Assembly (NCBI GenBank): GCA_900764725.1
Contig: CAAFPB010000434.1
Span: 1 to 5,265 of the forward strand
DNA: 5,265 nucleotides
Reading direction: 5' to 3'
Source of the DNA: an uncultured Catenibacterium sp.
Lineage (GTDB): Bacteria; Bacillota_I; Bacilli_A; Erysipelotrichales; Coprobacillaceae
The position numbers and the translations under genes were made by a program. The notes beneath the pieces were generated by a model, which was not told the origin of the DNA, did no database searches, and worked only from the letters and a program-made list of their open reading frames with translations. Below are positions 1-5,241 of this stretch, one piece after another (position 1 is the first letter of the stretch; every line of letters starts with the position of its first letter).

Positions 1-34
1 TTTATAGCATACCTGTGGTTTGTGGGTTTTTCAA

Positions 35-63
35 TTGTAACGTGAATATACATGTTGTATGAT
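35..63 (+). promoter_or_regulatory. Sigma-A-type promoter of the recombinase-like gene
   Basis: A -35 box TTGTAA (35-40) and a -10 box TATGAT (58-63) are separated by exactly 17 bases, matching the consensus at 4/6 and 5/6 positions. Transcription would begin near 70. That lies downstream of an in-frame ATG at 52 but upstream of the ATG at 94, so the promoter supports the later start. Nothing else is recognisable in bases 1-34. Confidence 0.6.
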
Positions 64-93
64 ATTTATATCATGAAGAGAGGAAGTTGTATT

Positions 94-534
94 ATGGACT
101 ACGATCAATATCTTGAAGAATGCAAAAAAATCAAAGAAAGAAACTATCTTCTTTTAGATCTTTTTAAAGACGATCTTATTCAATCAGGTTTAAAAGATAA
201 AACTATTAGCCGTCATCTTTCTAATGTAGAATTCTATATTAATGAATTTTTACTATATTACGATGCTTATCCTATGGAAGAAGGGTTTAATATGCTTGAT
301 GATTATTTAGGAAATTTCTATATCCGTAAATGTTTATGGTCTACGCCGGGTAATATTAAATCAACTGCGACAAGTATTAAGAAGTTTTATAAATCTATGG
401 TTGACCATGGAGAAGTAGATAAAGAAGATTATTATGATTTATGTTCTTTGATTAAAGATTCTATGGATATATGGCAGATGGACTGTGCTATTTATAATGA
501 TCCAGAAAGTCCCAATCCATTTTTTCCGTTTTAA
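94..534 (+). CDS. Orphan SAM-like N-terminal domain protein of the tyrosine recombinase type, no catalytic domain
   Basis: This 146-residue, acidic, soluble protein is predicted to be helical. The stretch LKDKTISRHLSNVEFYINEFL, followed later by STATSIKKFYKSMVDHG, resembles the core-binding (SAM-like) N-terminal domain of phage integrases and XerC/D recombinases. The protein ends where the catalytic domain would begin, and no R-H-R-Y residues are present. Proteins of this size and type are usually annotated just as 'recombinase' or 'integrase N-terminal domain' in Firmicutes; their function is unknown. The start at 94 is chosen because GAGAGGAAG lies 7 bases before it; in-frame ATGs at 52 and 73 lack such a site, and 52 precedes the likely transcription start. 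The gene has its own promoter and terminator and no frame damage, so it looks like a maintained stand-alone gene rather than a broken integrase. It may bind DNA as an accessory or regulatory factor (inference). Family recognition is from pattern only. Confidence 0.75.
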   Translation: MDYDQYLEECKKIKERNYLLLDLFKDDLIQSGLKDKTISRHLSNVEFYINEFLLYYDAYPMEEGFNMLDDYLGNFYIRKCLWSTPGNIKSTATSIKKFYKSMVDHGEVDKEDYYDLCSLIKDSMDIWQMDCAIYNDPESPNPFFPF

Positions 535-592
535 AGGGAACTGTAACAAATAGATAGTATGTACTACTATCTTGAGCGTTACAGCTCTTTTT
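533..592 (+). terminator. Rho-independent terminator after the recombinase-like gene
   Basis: An outer stem pairs CTGTAAC (541-547) with GTTACAG (578-584). Inside it a second perfect stem pairs AGATAGTA (552-559) with TACTATCT (565-572) around a 5-base loop, with an internal loop between the two. The structure is followed by CTCTTTTT (585-592). The outer stem can lengthen outward across a 2-base bulge (533-538 with 585-590), which would overlap the TAA stop codon. No T-run occurs on the opposite strand, so it acts on + transcripts. Confidence 0.75.
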
Positions 593-633
593 CATATTTT
601 AGACGCGCCTAAAAAGAACCTTTCTATTTCTTG

Positions 634-654
634 AAAAAAATTATCTTCAGATAA
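634..654 (-). terminator. Weak terminator-like hairpin after the IS1182-type remnant
   Basis: Read on the - strand, TTATC and GATAA pair around a TGAA loop and run straight into seven T residues (640-634). The stem is only 5 bp and AT-rich, so it is weak. Its place about 30 bases after the stop codon of the transposase fragment suggests it was the original 3' end signal of that element. The rest of 593-684 shows nothing recognisable, and I could not identify an insertion-sequence terminal repeat. Confidence 0.35.
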
Positions 655-684
655 ATAATCTAAACTTCTTCTTAACCTTTTCGG

Positions 685-1007
685 CTATTTTTTATTCTTT
701 CGTTTGTGGTATTCTCTGATAAGATGTCCCATTGCAACAAGGTACATCTCCATCTGAACATTGTCATGCCCTCTTCTGTAGAGTCTGTCATGACCTATAT
801 TCTCCTTAAGATCACCGAATGTTTCTTTTGTTTTATTATCTCTCTTGTACATGAGTTTTTTACCTCCTTCACTTATAACACTTTTCTTGCTTCCTTATGA
901 AATTTATCAAGTTCCTTGTAGTAGTTTATGCAACTTCCGATTTTGGATTTAGTGCATCTGGATCTGAATGGGCAACCATCACAGTGCCGATTTATTTGAC
1001 AATGAAA
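685..1007 (-). pseudogene. IS1182-family transposase, C-terminal remnant with a frameshift
   Basis: The first reading frame (1007-876) encodes a CDGCPFRSRCTKSK cysteine motif (Cys codons at 981-983, 972-974 and 954-956) followed by ELDKFHKEARKVL and a TAA stop at 875-873. Shifting frame there, from 873 to the TAG at 687-685, gives 62 further residues including KETFGDLKENIGHDR, LYRRGHDNV and a C-terminal LIREYHKRKNKK. This order (Cys cluster, basic helix, R..(v/s)E..FG.LK, RRG...V) is that of the DDE_Tnp_1_6 C-terminal domain in IS1182 transposases. The break fits loss of one base (or gain of two). The residue where the family usually has its catalytic Glu, just before ETFG, reads Lys (my alignment by eye). 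The open frame runs upstream to an ATG at 1121, but its first 38 residues do not resemble the family and overlap the IS110 leader. It cannot encode an active transposase. Confidence 0.8.
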
Positions 1008-1042
1008 TGACGAGGAGAAAACAAAAAGATTAAATCTCCGTG

Positions 1043-1117
1043 ATTGTTCAATCGTGGATTGACCAATATACTTTGAGTAGAAACTAAAGAATTCATAGTA
1101 TTGTGGGATTACCGCAA
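1043..1117 (+). ncRNA. Possible fossil of an IS110 bridge RNA (hairpin-rich leader)
   Basis: Three hairpins follow one another just upstream of the IS110-type coding start. Hairpin 1 pairs ATTG (1043-1046) with CAAT (1064-1067) and TCAATC (1048-1053) with GATTGA (1057-1062), with one T/C mismatch and a GTG loop. Hairpin 2 pairs CTTT/AGT (1071-1078, G1075 bulged) with ACTAAAG (1083-1089) around AGAA. Hairpin 3 pairs TTGTGG (1101-1106) with CCGCAA (1112-1117) with one G-U pair. IS110 elements are known to encode a structured bridge RNA in the non-coding end upstream of the recombinase, and position and orientation fit that. Short AT-rich stems arise by chance, and the element is decayed, so this is a candidate only. 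Confidence 0.35.
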
Positions 1118-1137
1118 ACAAATAAGGAGGGTTACCT

Positions 1138-1191
1138 ATAATTATAGCAATAAAAATTGGGATGGATGTCCATACTACAAACTACACTTTA
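1138..1191 (+). pseudogene. IS110-family transposase, N-terminal remnant with ATA start and early stop
   Basis: Eighteen codons read IIIAIKIGMDVHTTNYTL, the typical opening of IS110-family transposases, in which G(I/M)DVH carries the first Asp of the DEDD RuvC-like site (here codon 10). A strong AAGGAGG lies at 1124-1130, exactly 7 bases before codon 1, so the start is well placed, but the codon is ATA where ATG is expected. TGA follows at 1192-1194, with TAA at 1201 and 1213 in the same frame. The central and C-terminal domains, including the conserved Ser of the Transposase_20 domain, are absent. The fragment is too short for certain family assignment, but motif, ribosome binding site and structured leader agree. 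Confidence 0.65.
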
Positions 1192-1312
1192 TGAATTTCT
1201 TAAAGTGGAATTTAACTTTTCACTTTAGAAGCAAAGAAGTGTGAAAATCTAGTAGCACATATGTCTGATATGCTGTATAAACTTGTTGGTGTATCATAGC
1301 AAAATAAATATA
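1192..1312. other. Unassigned stretch between the IS remnant and the terminator
   Basis: No intact gene is visible. In the frame of the IS110 start, a stretch open from 1216 to the TAG at 1297-1299 gives 27 residues including EAKKCENLVAHMSDMLYKLV. It has no start signal and I cannot place it in a family; it may be a transposase tail or chance. A dyad pairs TAAAGTG (1201-1207) with CACTTTA (1221-1227) and lengthens to about 10 bp (1197-1230) if T1200 is bulged. The loop is 13 bases and no T-run follows, so it does not look like a terminator. Confidence 0.4.
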
Positions 1313-1314
1313 CC

Positions 1315-1349
1315 ACAAAATGCGGACCGAGGTCCGCATTTTGTTTTTT
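1315..1349. terminator. Strong hairpin terminator between the IS scar and ohyA
   Basis: A perfect 13-bp stem pairs ACAAAATGCGGAC (1315-1327) with GTCCGCATTTTGT (1332-1344) around a CGAG loop. On the + strand a further run of T follows (1345-1349), so it ends rightward transcripts well and protects the 3' end of ohyA from transcription out of the IS region. On the - strand, 37 bases after the ohyA stop codon, the T-rich arm ATTTTGT lies inside the stem and is followed by GGTATATTT. It can therefore serve leftward ohyA transcripts too, probably less strongly. No other terminator follows ohyA, so bidirectional use is likely. Confidence 0.85.
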
Positions 1350-1385
1350 ATGAAACTGTAATGAGATGTTTACCTGCTACAGCCC

Positions 1386-3179
1386 CTAATCTATAAGTCC
1401 TGTATCTCTTAATAAGAGTTCTAGATCTGTACCTTCTACATTCTTTAATACAGTCTTTAAAAGCATCTTTTCTTTGAAGCTTAATGGTAACTCACTAATC
1501 TTCTTCTTATCTACTGCATAATAAGCTGCTCTTAATAATTCTCTAATATCATACTGAGAACCCCATACTTCAGGCACACCACGATCTACATTAAGTAATG
1601 TATAGACACTTTCCATACCTGTACGCATAGAATATTCAGTCGTAAAAATAGTATCTCTTGGTGTTTCTGCAAACTGTCCAATAAATGCGAAGTTGACTGC
1701 ACCTTCTGGTACAACTTTAGGACGGTCTATATTCTTTCTAGGCTGGAAGAAGGCATTGATATAAGGCATAAAGCAAGTTGTAGTATTGCATGCGTTTTCA
1801 GAATAGTCTTTGATCTTTCTTTCATCCATACCAATATGGTAAAGCCATTCCTGGCAGATTTCTTCACCCGTACAATCTCTCATCGCTTTCTTAATATAAT
1901 TACCTTCTGTATCAGTATGAAGAGCATAAAGCCATACAAGTACTGTATCTTTATTCTGAGATCTAAACTGTGGCTGACGGTTAATAGTCCAAGATAAGAA
2001 CCAATTATCAACACTATCTTTTACAGTCACAATACCACCAGTAGTCACTTTACCAGCACGAGGATCACGTTTACATATATTTATAATATGATTAATGATA
2101 TCTTCATTGGATGTTTCTACAGTGGCACTCATCCAGTTAGTGGCTTCTGTATCACTACAGAATACATCTGGATGACCATATTCATCATGTTTTGCCTGTT
2201 TCGCAATATTCTTCCATAAATCCCATGATTCACCCTGTCCATTCACAATATGAGATAAATCAGGTGCATGTGTCTGATCACCATAACAAGATGTATCAGT
2301 ACAACATCCATTTGTGATAAATACAAGATCATCTGCAGTTAAAGGAATAGACTGTTCTTTATTATCTTTGATATAAACAAGTTCTTTTGCAGTCTTCTTA
2401 CCATCTACTTCTTCAATAACCACATTCTTTACATCCATACCAAACTGAACATCCACATCATGTTTCTTTAAATATTCAATTAAAGGTAAGATCATACTTT
2501 CATACTGATTATACTTAGTAAATCTCAAAGCACTGAAGTCTGGTAAACCATCAATATGATGCACATAGCGACATAAATATCGCTTCATTTCTAATGCACT
2601 AGACCATTTCTGGAATGCAAACATAGTCTGCCAATAAAGCCAGAAGTTAGTTTCCCAGAATGATTCTGGTAATACATCTGAAATTTTCTTATCTTCAAGA
2701 ATCTCTTCTGGTGTAATAAAGAGCTGAGATAAAGCCATAGCACTATCTTTGTCTAATTTAAATAGCTTATCAGTATGTGCATCTTCTCCTTTATTCACTG
2801 TAGCACGACATAAAGAATAGTTAGGATCATGTTTATTTAACCAATAGTATTCATCTAATACAGATACGTTAGGTGTTTTGATAGAAGGTACATCACGGAA
2901 TACATCCCACATAATTTCAAAGTGGTTATCCATTTCACGTCCTCCACGCATATAGAAGCCTTTATGGACATCTTTATACCCATCACAGCTTCCTCCTGCA
3001 AGTTCTAACTTTTCTAATAAATGAATATGATTGCCAGGCATCTGTCCATCTCTTACTAGATAGAATGCTGCAGTTAATCCTGCTAAGCCTGTACCGATAA
3101 TATAAGCGGATTTTTTTTCAACACCCTCTGGTTTTTCTGGGTGTGCAAATGCTTCATAAGTTCCTGATGAATAATACAT
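1386..3179 (-). CDS. ohyA: Oleate hydratase (MCRA family, FAD-dependent fatty acid double-bond hydratase)
   Basis: Oleate hydratase adds water to cis-9 double bonds of free unsaturated fatty acids, turning oleate into 10-hydroxystearate and linoleate into 10-hydroxy-12-octadecenoate. It uses FAD structurally without net redox and works as a soluble enzyme that docks on membranes. The 597 residues match the family's usual ~590. An N-terminal Rossmann motif GTGLAG lies at 29-34. The family motif RGGREM at 78-83 places Glu at 82 and KRYLCRY places Tyr at 201, the same numbers as the catalytic Glu82 and Tyr201 of Staphylococcus aureus OhyA. LYALHTDTEGNY (418-428) and MPYINAFFQPR (471-481) are further family signatures. 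No signal peptide is seen. The start is supported by AAGGAGG (3188-3194) 8 bases upstream. It is the last gene of the - strand cluster, but a terminator separates it from the TetR gene and it has its own promoter. Likely roles are detoxifying host or dietary unsaturated fatty acids and making hydroxy fatty acids in the gut. Confidence 0.96.
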   Translation of the reverse strand: MYYSSGTYEAFAHPEKPEGVEKKSAYIIGTGLAGLTAAFYLVRDGQMPGNHIHLLEKLELAGGSCDGYKDVHKGFYMRGGREMDNHFEIMWDVFRDVPSIKTPNVSVLDEYYWLNKHDPNYSLCRATVNKGEDAHTDKLFKLDKDSAMALSQLFITPEEILEDKKISDVLPESFWETNFWLYWQTMFAFQKWSSALEMKRYLCRYVHHIDGLPDFSALRFTKYNQYESMILPLIEYLKKHDVDVQFGMDVKNVVIEEVDGKKTAKELVYIKDNKEQSIPLTADDLVFITNGCCTDTSCYGDQTHAPDLSHIVNGQGESWDLWKNIAKQAKHDEYGHPDVFCSDTEATNWMSATVETSNEDIINHIINICKRDPRAGKVTTGGIVTVKDSVDNWFLSWTINRQPQFRSQNKDTVLVWLYALHTDTEGNYIKKAMRDCTGEEICQEWLYHIGMDERKIKDYSENACNTTTCFMPYINAFFQPRKNIDRPKVVPEGAVNFAFIGQFAETPRDTIFTTEYSMRTGMESVYTLLNVDRGVPEVWGSQYDIRELLRAAYYAVDKKKISELPLSFKEKMLLKTVLKNVEGTDLELLLRDTGLID

Positions 3180-3211
3180 AATTCATACCTCCTTGTATGA
3201 CTCTAGTATAA

Positions 3212-3240
3212 ATCATATTTTATCACTTTTAATTAAACAA
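3212..3240 (-). promoter_or_regulatory. Candidate promoter of ohyA, with a possible overlapping operator
   Basis: On the - strand TTGTTT (3240-3235) and TATGAT (3217-3212) are spaced by 17 bases; the -10 box matches 5/6 and the -35 box 3/6. Transcription would start near 3205, giving a leader of about 26 bases with AAGGAGG at 3194-3188. An imperfect dyad, AGTGATAAA (3227-3219) against TTTATACT (3212-3205) with one unmatched G, overlaps the -10 region and could be a repressor site, perhaps for the adjacent TetR protein. The dyad is AT-rich and weak evidence. The -35 box starts directly after the tetR terminator. Confidence 0.45.
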
Positions 3241-3242
3241 AC

Positions 3243-3273
3243 AAAAAGCCATGATAAATATCTTATCATGACT
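3243..3273 (-). terminator. Rho-independent terminator after the TetR gene
   Basis: On the - strand an 11-bp stem pairs AGTCATGATAA (3273-3263) with TTATCATGGCT (3257-3247), with one G-T pair, around a 5-base loop. The T residues 3247-3243 follow. It lies 29 bases after the regulator's TAA stop and ends the MATE-tetR transcript before the ohyA promoter, so ohyA is not simply a third operon gene, though readthrough is possible. Confidence 0.85.
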
Positions 3274-3302
3274 CAAATAGTGTAAAAATTTTAATCAAAC
3301 AA

Positions 3303-3857
3303 TTAATTTTGATGTATCTCAAATCGTTTAAGTGCTCTTGTAATACATCCATGCATAATTTCATCCATCTTATCAAATAATCTTTCAGGATCTTCTCTCA
3401 TATCATCATTCAACCAATCTAAGAGTAATCCCACAATACAATAAGAATAGAAACGGGCAATAAACTCTTTATCTGATTCTTTAATCATCATATTGTCTGC
3501 TTCTTCCTCTATCTTACTTTTAAGTAATCCTTGAATCATTGGAGATAAATAGCTTTGGAACTCTTCTTGATGTAATGAATGGAATACATTCATAATATAG
3601 ACTTGATCTTCTTTCATCTTATAGAGAAGACGAATAAATCCTTCAGGATAGATATCTGCATCTAATAATAATTGATGTACTTCATCTAAGATAATCCATG
3701 AAAGTAAATGATGTATATCACTAAAATGATAATAGAATGTCATACGGTTAATACCGCATTCTTTAGTTAAATCACTAATCGTAATCTTATTAAAAGGTTT
3801 TCTTAATAGTAATACCTTTAATGAATCTTCTAATGCATGTTTTGTGATTTCACTCAT
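3303..3857 (-). CDS. TetR/AcrR-family transcriptional regulator
   Basis: A 184-residue cytoplasmic DNA-binding protein. Residues 5-50 form the TetR N-terminal domain, with the helix-turn-helix ITISDLTKECGINRMTFYYHF at about 25-45; the TFYYHF segment is diagnostic. The all-helical C-terminal part (about 55-180) would bind a ligand and form the dimer. Its segment FYSYCIVGLLLDWLNDDM resembles the Firmicutes TetR C-terminal group often found in DhaS-like regulators. The start ATG (3857-3855) overlaps the TGA stop of the MATE gene in ATGA, and the only ribosome-binding-like purines (AAGAAGGA) lie about 12 bases upstream, which points to translational coupling. Family members usually repress neighbouring genes and release DNA on ligand binding, so self-regulation of the MATE-tetR operon is likely. 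Control of ohyA is possible, with unsaturated fatty acids as a conceivable ligand; both are inference. No effector can be named from the sequence. Confidence 0.92.
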   Translation of the reverse strand: MSEITKHALEDSLKVLLLRKPFNKITISDLTKECGINRMTFYYHFSDIHHLLSWIILDEVHQLLLDADIYPEGFIRLLYKMKEDQVYIMNVFHSLHQEEFQSYLSPMIQGLLKSKIEEEADNMMIKESDKEFIARFYSYCIVGLLLDWLNDDMREDPERLFDKMDEIMHGCITRALKRFEIHQN

Positions 3858-5188
3858 AAGTTAAATGAATCCTTCTTTTTCTTCTTATATATAAGTAGAG
3901 AAATAATTGCAGTCAATACTTCAGTAATCCAGAAAGCATGCCATACACCTGTTGGTCCAAGTATTGAAGAAAGAATATAAGCACATGGAAGAATAATGAC
4001 TACATAACGACATAAAGAAATAAGTAATGAAGGAACCCCCATACCAAGTCCTTCTAGTACACCTCCAGAAGTAAGAGAAAGTGAAGAGAAGACAAAAGAA
4101 ATACTAATAATACGTAAGGCAATTACACCTGCATCAAGTGTTTCTTTATTTTTAGTAAAGAGACCCATGATTTCTTTAGGGAATATAAAACAAAGAAGTG
4201 TTCCAAGAATCATAATAATTAAACTTAAACATAGAGTAAGCTTATAGATCTTATTGACACGCTCATATTCTTTAGCCCCATAGTTATATCCTACAAGAGG
4301 TCTAATACCCTGGACAATCCCATTAGATGGCATAAAGACAAATGTCTGAAGCTTATAATAAATACCAAGGACTACAACATAGATAGCTGAATAAGAAATA
4401 AGAATCGCATTTAATACAGAAATAAGAACTGAAGGTAAGGCAATATTAAGTGTAGCAGGAATACCAATGCCATATAACTTCTTATAATATTGGGTACTTT
4501 CTAATGCTTCCTTATGAATACGTAGTGGTAAATCTACTTTATAATAATATAGATATAGTAGGAATGGAACTGTCTGACCAATACCAGTCGCAATTGCAGC
4601 CCCTGCAATACCCATAGCAGGAATAGGTCCTAAACCAAATATTAAAATAGGATCAAGAATAATATTTGTGACACATCCTATAATCATAATCTTCATAGTC
4701 AAAGCCATACGTCCTAAAGATTGATAGACCTTTTCAAAGGCAATACCAACCTGAATCACAAAAGAGAACGAAAAGGCAATACGTCCATATAATATCCCAT
4801 CCTTTAATACAACAGGATCATTTGTAAAGAACTTTAAGAAATTAGGAATAAATAAAACACAAACAACCATTAAAACGAGACCATGGATTGCTGAAAGAAG
4901 TAACCCTTGAGCCATTGAATCTTCGGCTTTCTTATGATCCTGAGTTCCTAGATAGAATGCGATCACTGCATTCATACCAACACCAAACCCTACACCAATC
5001 GCAGTAATAAGATTCTGAATAGGGAATACGAGAGATAATGCATTCATTGCATTCTCACTAATGCGAGCCACAAAGAAGCTATCTACGATATTGTAGAGAG
5101 AATTAACAAGCATGGATAATACCATTGGTAAGCTCATAGAAAGCACTAATGGTAGTATAGGTTTTGTTTTCATATAATCTTGATTCAT
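3854..5188 (-). CDS. MATE-family multidrug efflux transporter
   Basis: A 444-residue inner-membrane antiporter of the MATE family (usual length ~450), expected to export organic cations or drugs in exchange for Na+ or H+. About 12 hydrophobic segments are visible in two similar halves. In the first half are NSLYNIVDSFFVARI (29-43, with the conserved TM1 Asp at 36) and the signature NIILDPILIFG (175-185). In the second half is GIRPLVGYNYGA (294-305). The C-terminus ends in a run of five Lys (435-439), fitting a cytoplasmic end. It resembles MepA/NorM-like proteins, but the substrate cannot be inferred. The start at 5188 is chosen because AGGAGG (5195-5200) lies 6 bases upstream; an in-frame TTG start at 5263 would read through a terminator hairpin. 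It overlaps the downstream TetR gene by 4 bases, so the two form an operon. Its own promoter lies beyond the window edge. Confidence 0.93.
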   Translation of the reverse strand: MNQDYMKTKPILPLVLSMSLPMVLSMLVNSLYNIVDSFFVARISENAMNALSLVFPIQNLITAIGVGFGVGMNAVIAFYLGTQDHKKAEDSMAQGLLLSAIHGLVLMVVCVLFIPNFLKFFTNDPVVLKDGILYGRIAFSFSFVIQVGIAFEKVYQSLGRMALTMKIMIIGCVTNIILDPILIFGLGPIPAMGIAGAAIATGIGQTVPFLLYLYYYKVDLPLRIHKEALESTQYYKKLYGIGIPATLNIALPSVLISVLNAILISYSAIYVVVLGIYYKLQTFVFMPSNGIVQGIRPLVGYNYGAKEYERVNKIYKLTLCLSLIIMILGTLLCFIFPKEIMGLFTKNKETLDAGVIALRIISISFVFSSLSLTSGGVLEGLGMGVPSLLISLCRYVVIILPCAYILSSILGPTGVWHAFWITEVLTAIISLLIYKKKKKDSFNL

Positions 5189-5194
5189 AAATTT

Positions 5195-5200
5195 CCTCCT
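5195..5200 (-). promoter_or_regulatory. Ribosome binding site deciding the MATE start
   Basis: AGGAGG on the - strand, with a 6-base spacer (AAATTT) to the ATG at 5188-5186, fixes the MATE start. A second in-frame ATG five codons later (5173) is too far from it. The site begins only 8 bases after the T-run of the upstream hairpin, so the leader hairpin and translation initiation are close neighbours. Confidence 0.85.
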
Positions 5201-5208
5201 AAACATAC

Positions 5209-5241
5209 AAAAAGCCACACAACGTAAAAACGCTGTGTGGC
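5209..5241 (-). terminator. Intrinsic terminator in the MATE leader, possible attenuator
   Basis: On the - strand a 12-bp stem pairs GCCACACAGCGT (5241-5230) with ACGTTGTGTGGC (5225-5214), with one G-T pair and a TTTT loop, and runs into TTTTTG (5213-5208). On the + strand no T-run follows, so it acts only on leftward transcripts. No promoter fits between it and the MATE ribosome binding site at 5200: the best -10-like box, TATGTT, would start transcription inside that site. It may end a gene beyond the window with MATE expressed by readthrough, or be a conditional terminator controlling MATE. Only 24 bases of upstream sequence are visible, so an anti-terminator or leader peptide cannot be judged. 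Confidence 0.8.

Larger units (their letters stand above)
634..1191. mobile_element. Composite insertion-sequence scar: IS1182-type 3' end next to IS110-type 5' end
   Basis: Two different transposase fragments of opposite orientation meet between roughly 1007 and 1043. Bases 685-1007 (- strand) carry the C-terminal part of an IS1182-type DDE transposase; its N-terminal two thirds are missing. Bases from about 1008 to 1191 (+ strand) look like the left end of an IS110-type element, with non-coding leader, Shine-Dalgarno and the first codons. The simplest history is insertion of the IS110 element into the IS1182 transposase gene, followed by a deletion that removed the rest of both, but independent insertions and deletions fit as well. 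The exact ends cannot be fixed from the sequence alone, and no target duplication was found. Confidence 0.6.

Noticed and set aside
11..31. ACC/GGT-containing sequence followed by TTTTT at the left edge
   Set aside because: No stem longer than 3 bp could be formed from the visible bases; it may be part of a structure cut by the window edge.
52..93. N-terminal extension of the recombinase-like gene to the ATG at 52
   Set aside because: It begins before the predicted transcription start (~70) and has no Shine-Dalgarno; the ATG at 94 has GAGAGGAAG at good spacing.
706..900. Open frame of 64 codons on the + strand
   Set aside because: It lies antisense to the second-frame part of the IS1182-type transposase remnant, has no ribosome binding site and no recognisable protein pattern.
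1008..1121. First 38 residues of the - strand frame leading into the IS1182-type fragment
   Set aside because: They show no similarity to the transposase family and overlap the IS110-type leader on the other strand; the ATG at 1121 has no convincing ribosome binding site.
1220..1297. Small - strand open frame of 25 codons
   Set aside because: No ribosome binding site, no family resemblance, and it lies in IS debris.
1356..1382. CTGTA/TACAG dyad just after the ohyA stop
   Set aside because: Only 5 bp with a 17-base loop and no T-run; the strong hairpin at 1315-1344 explains termination better.
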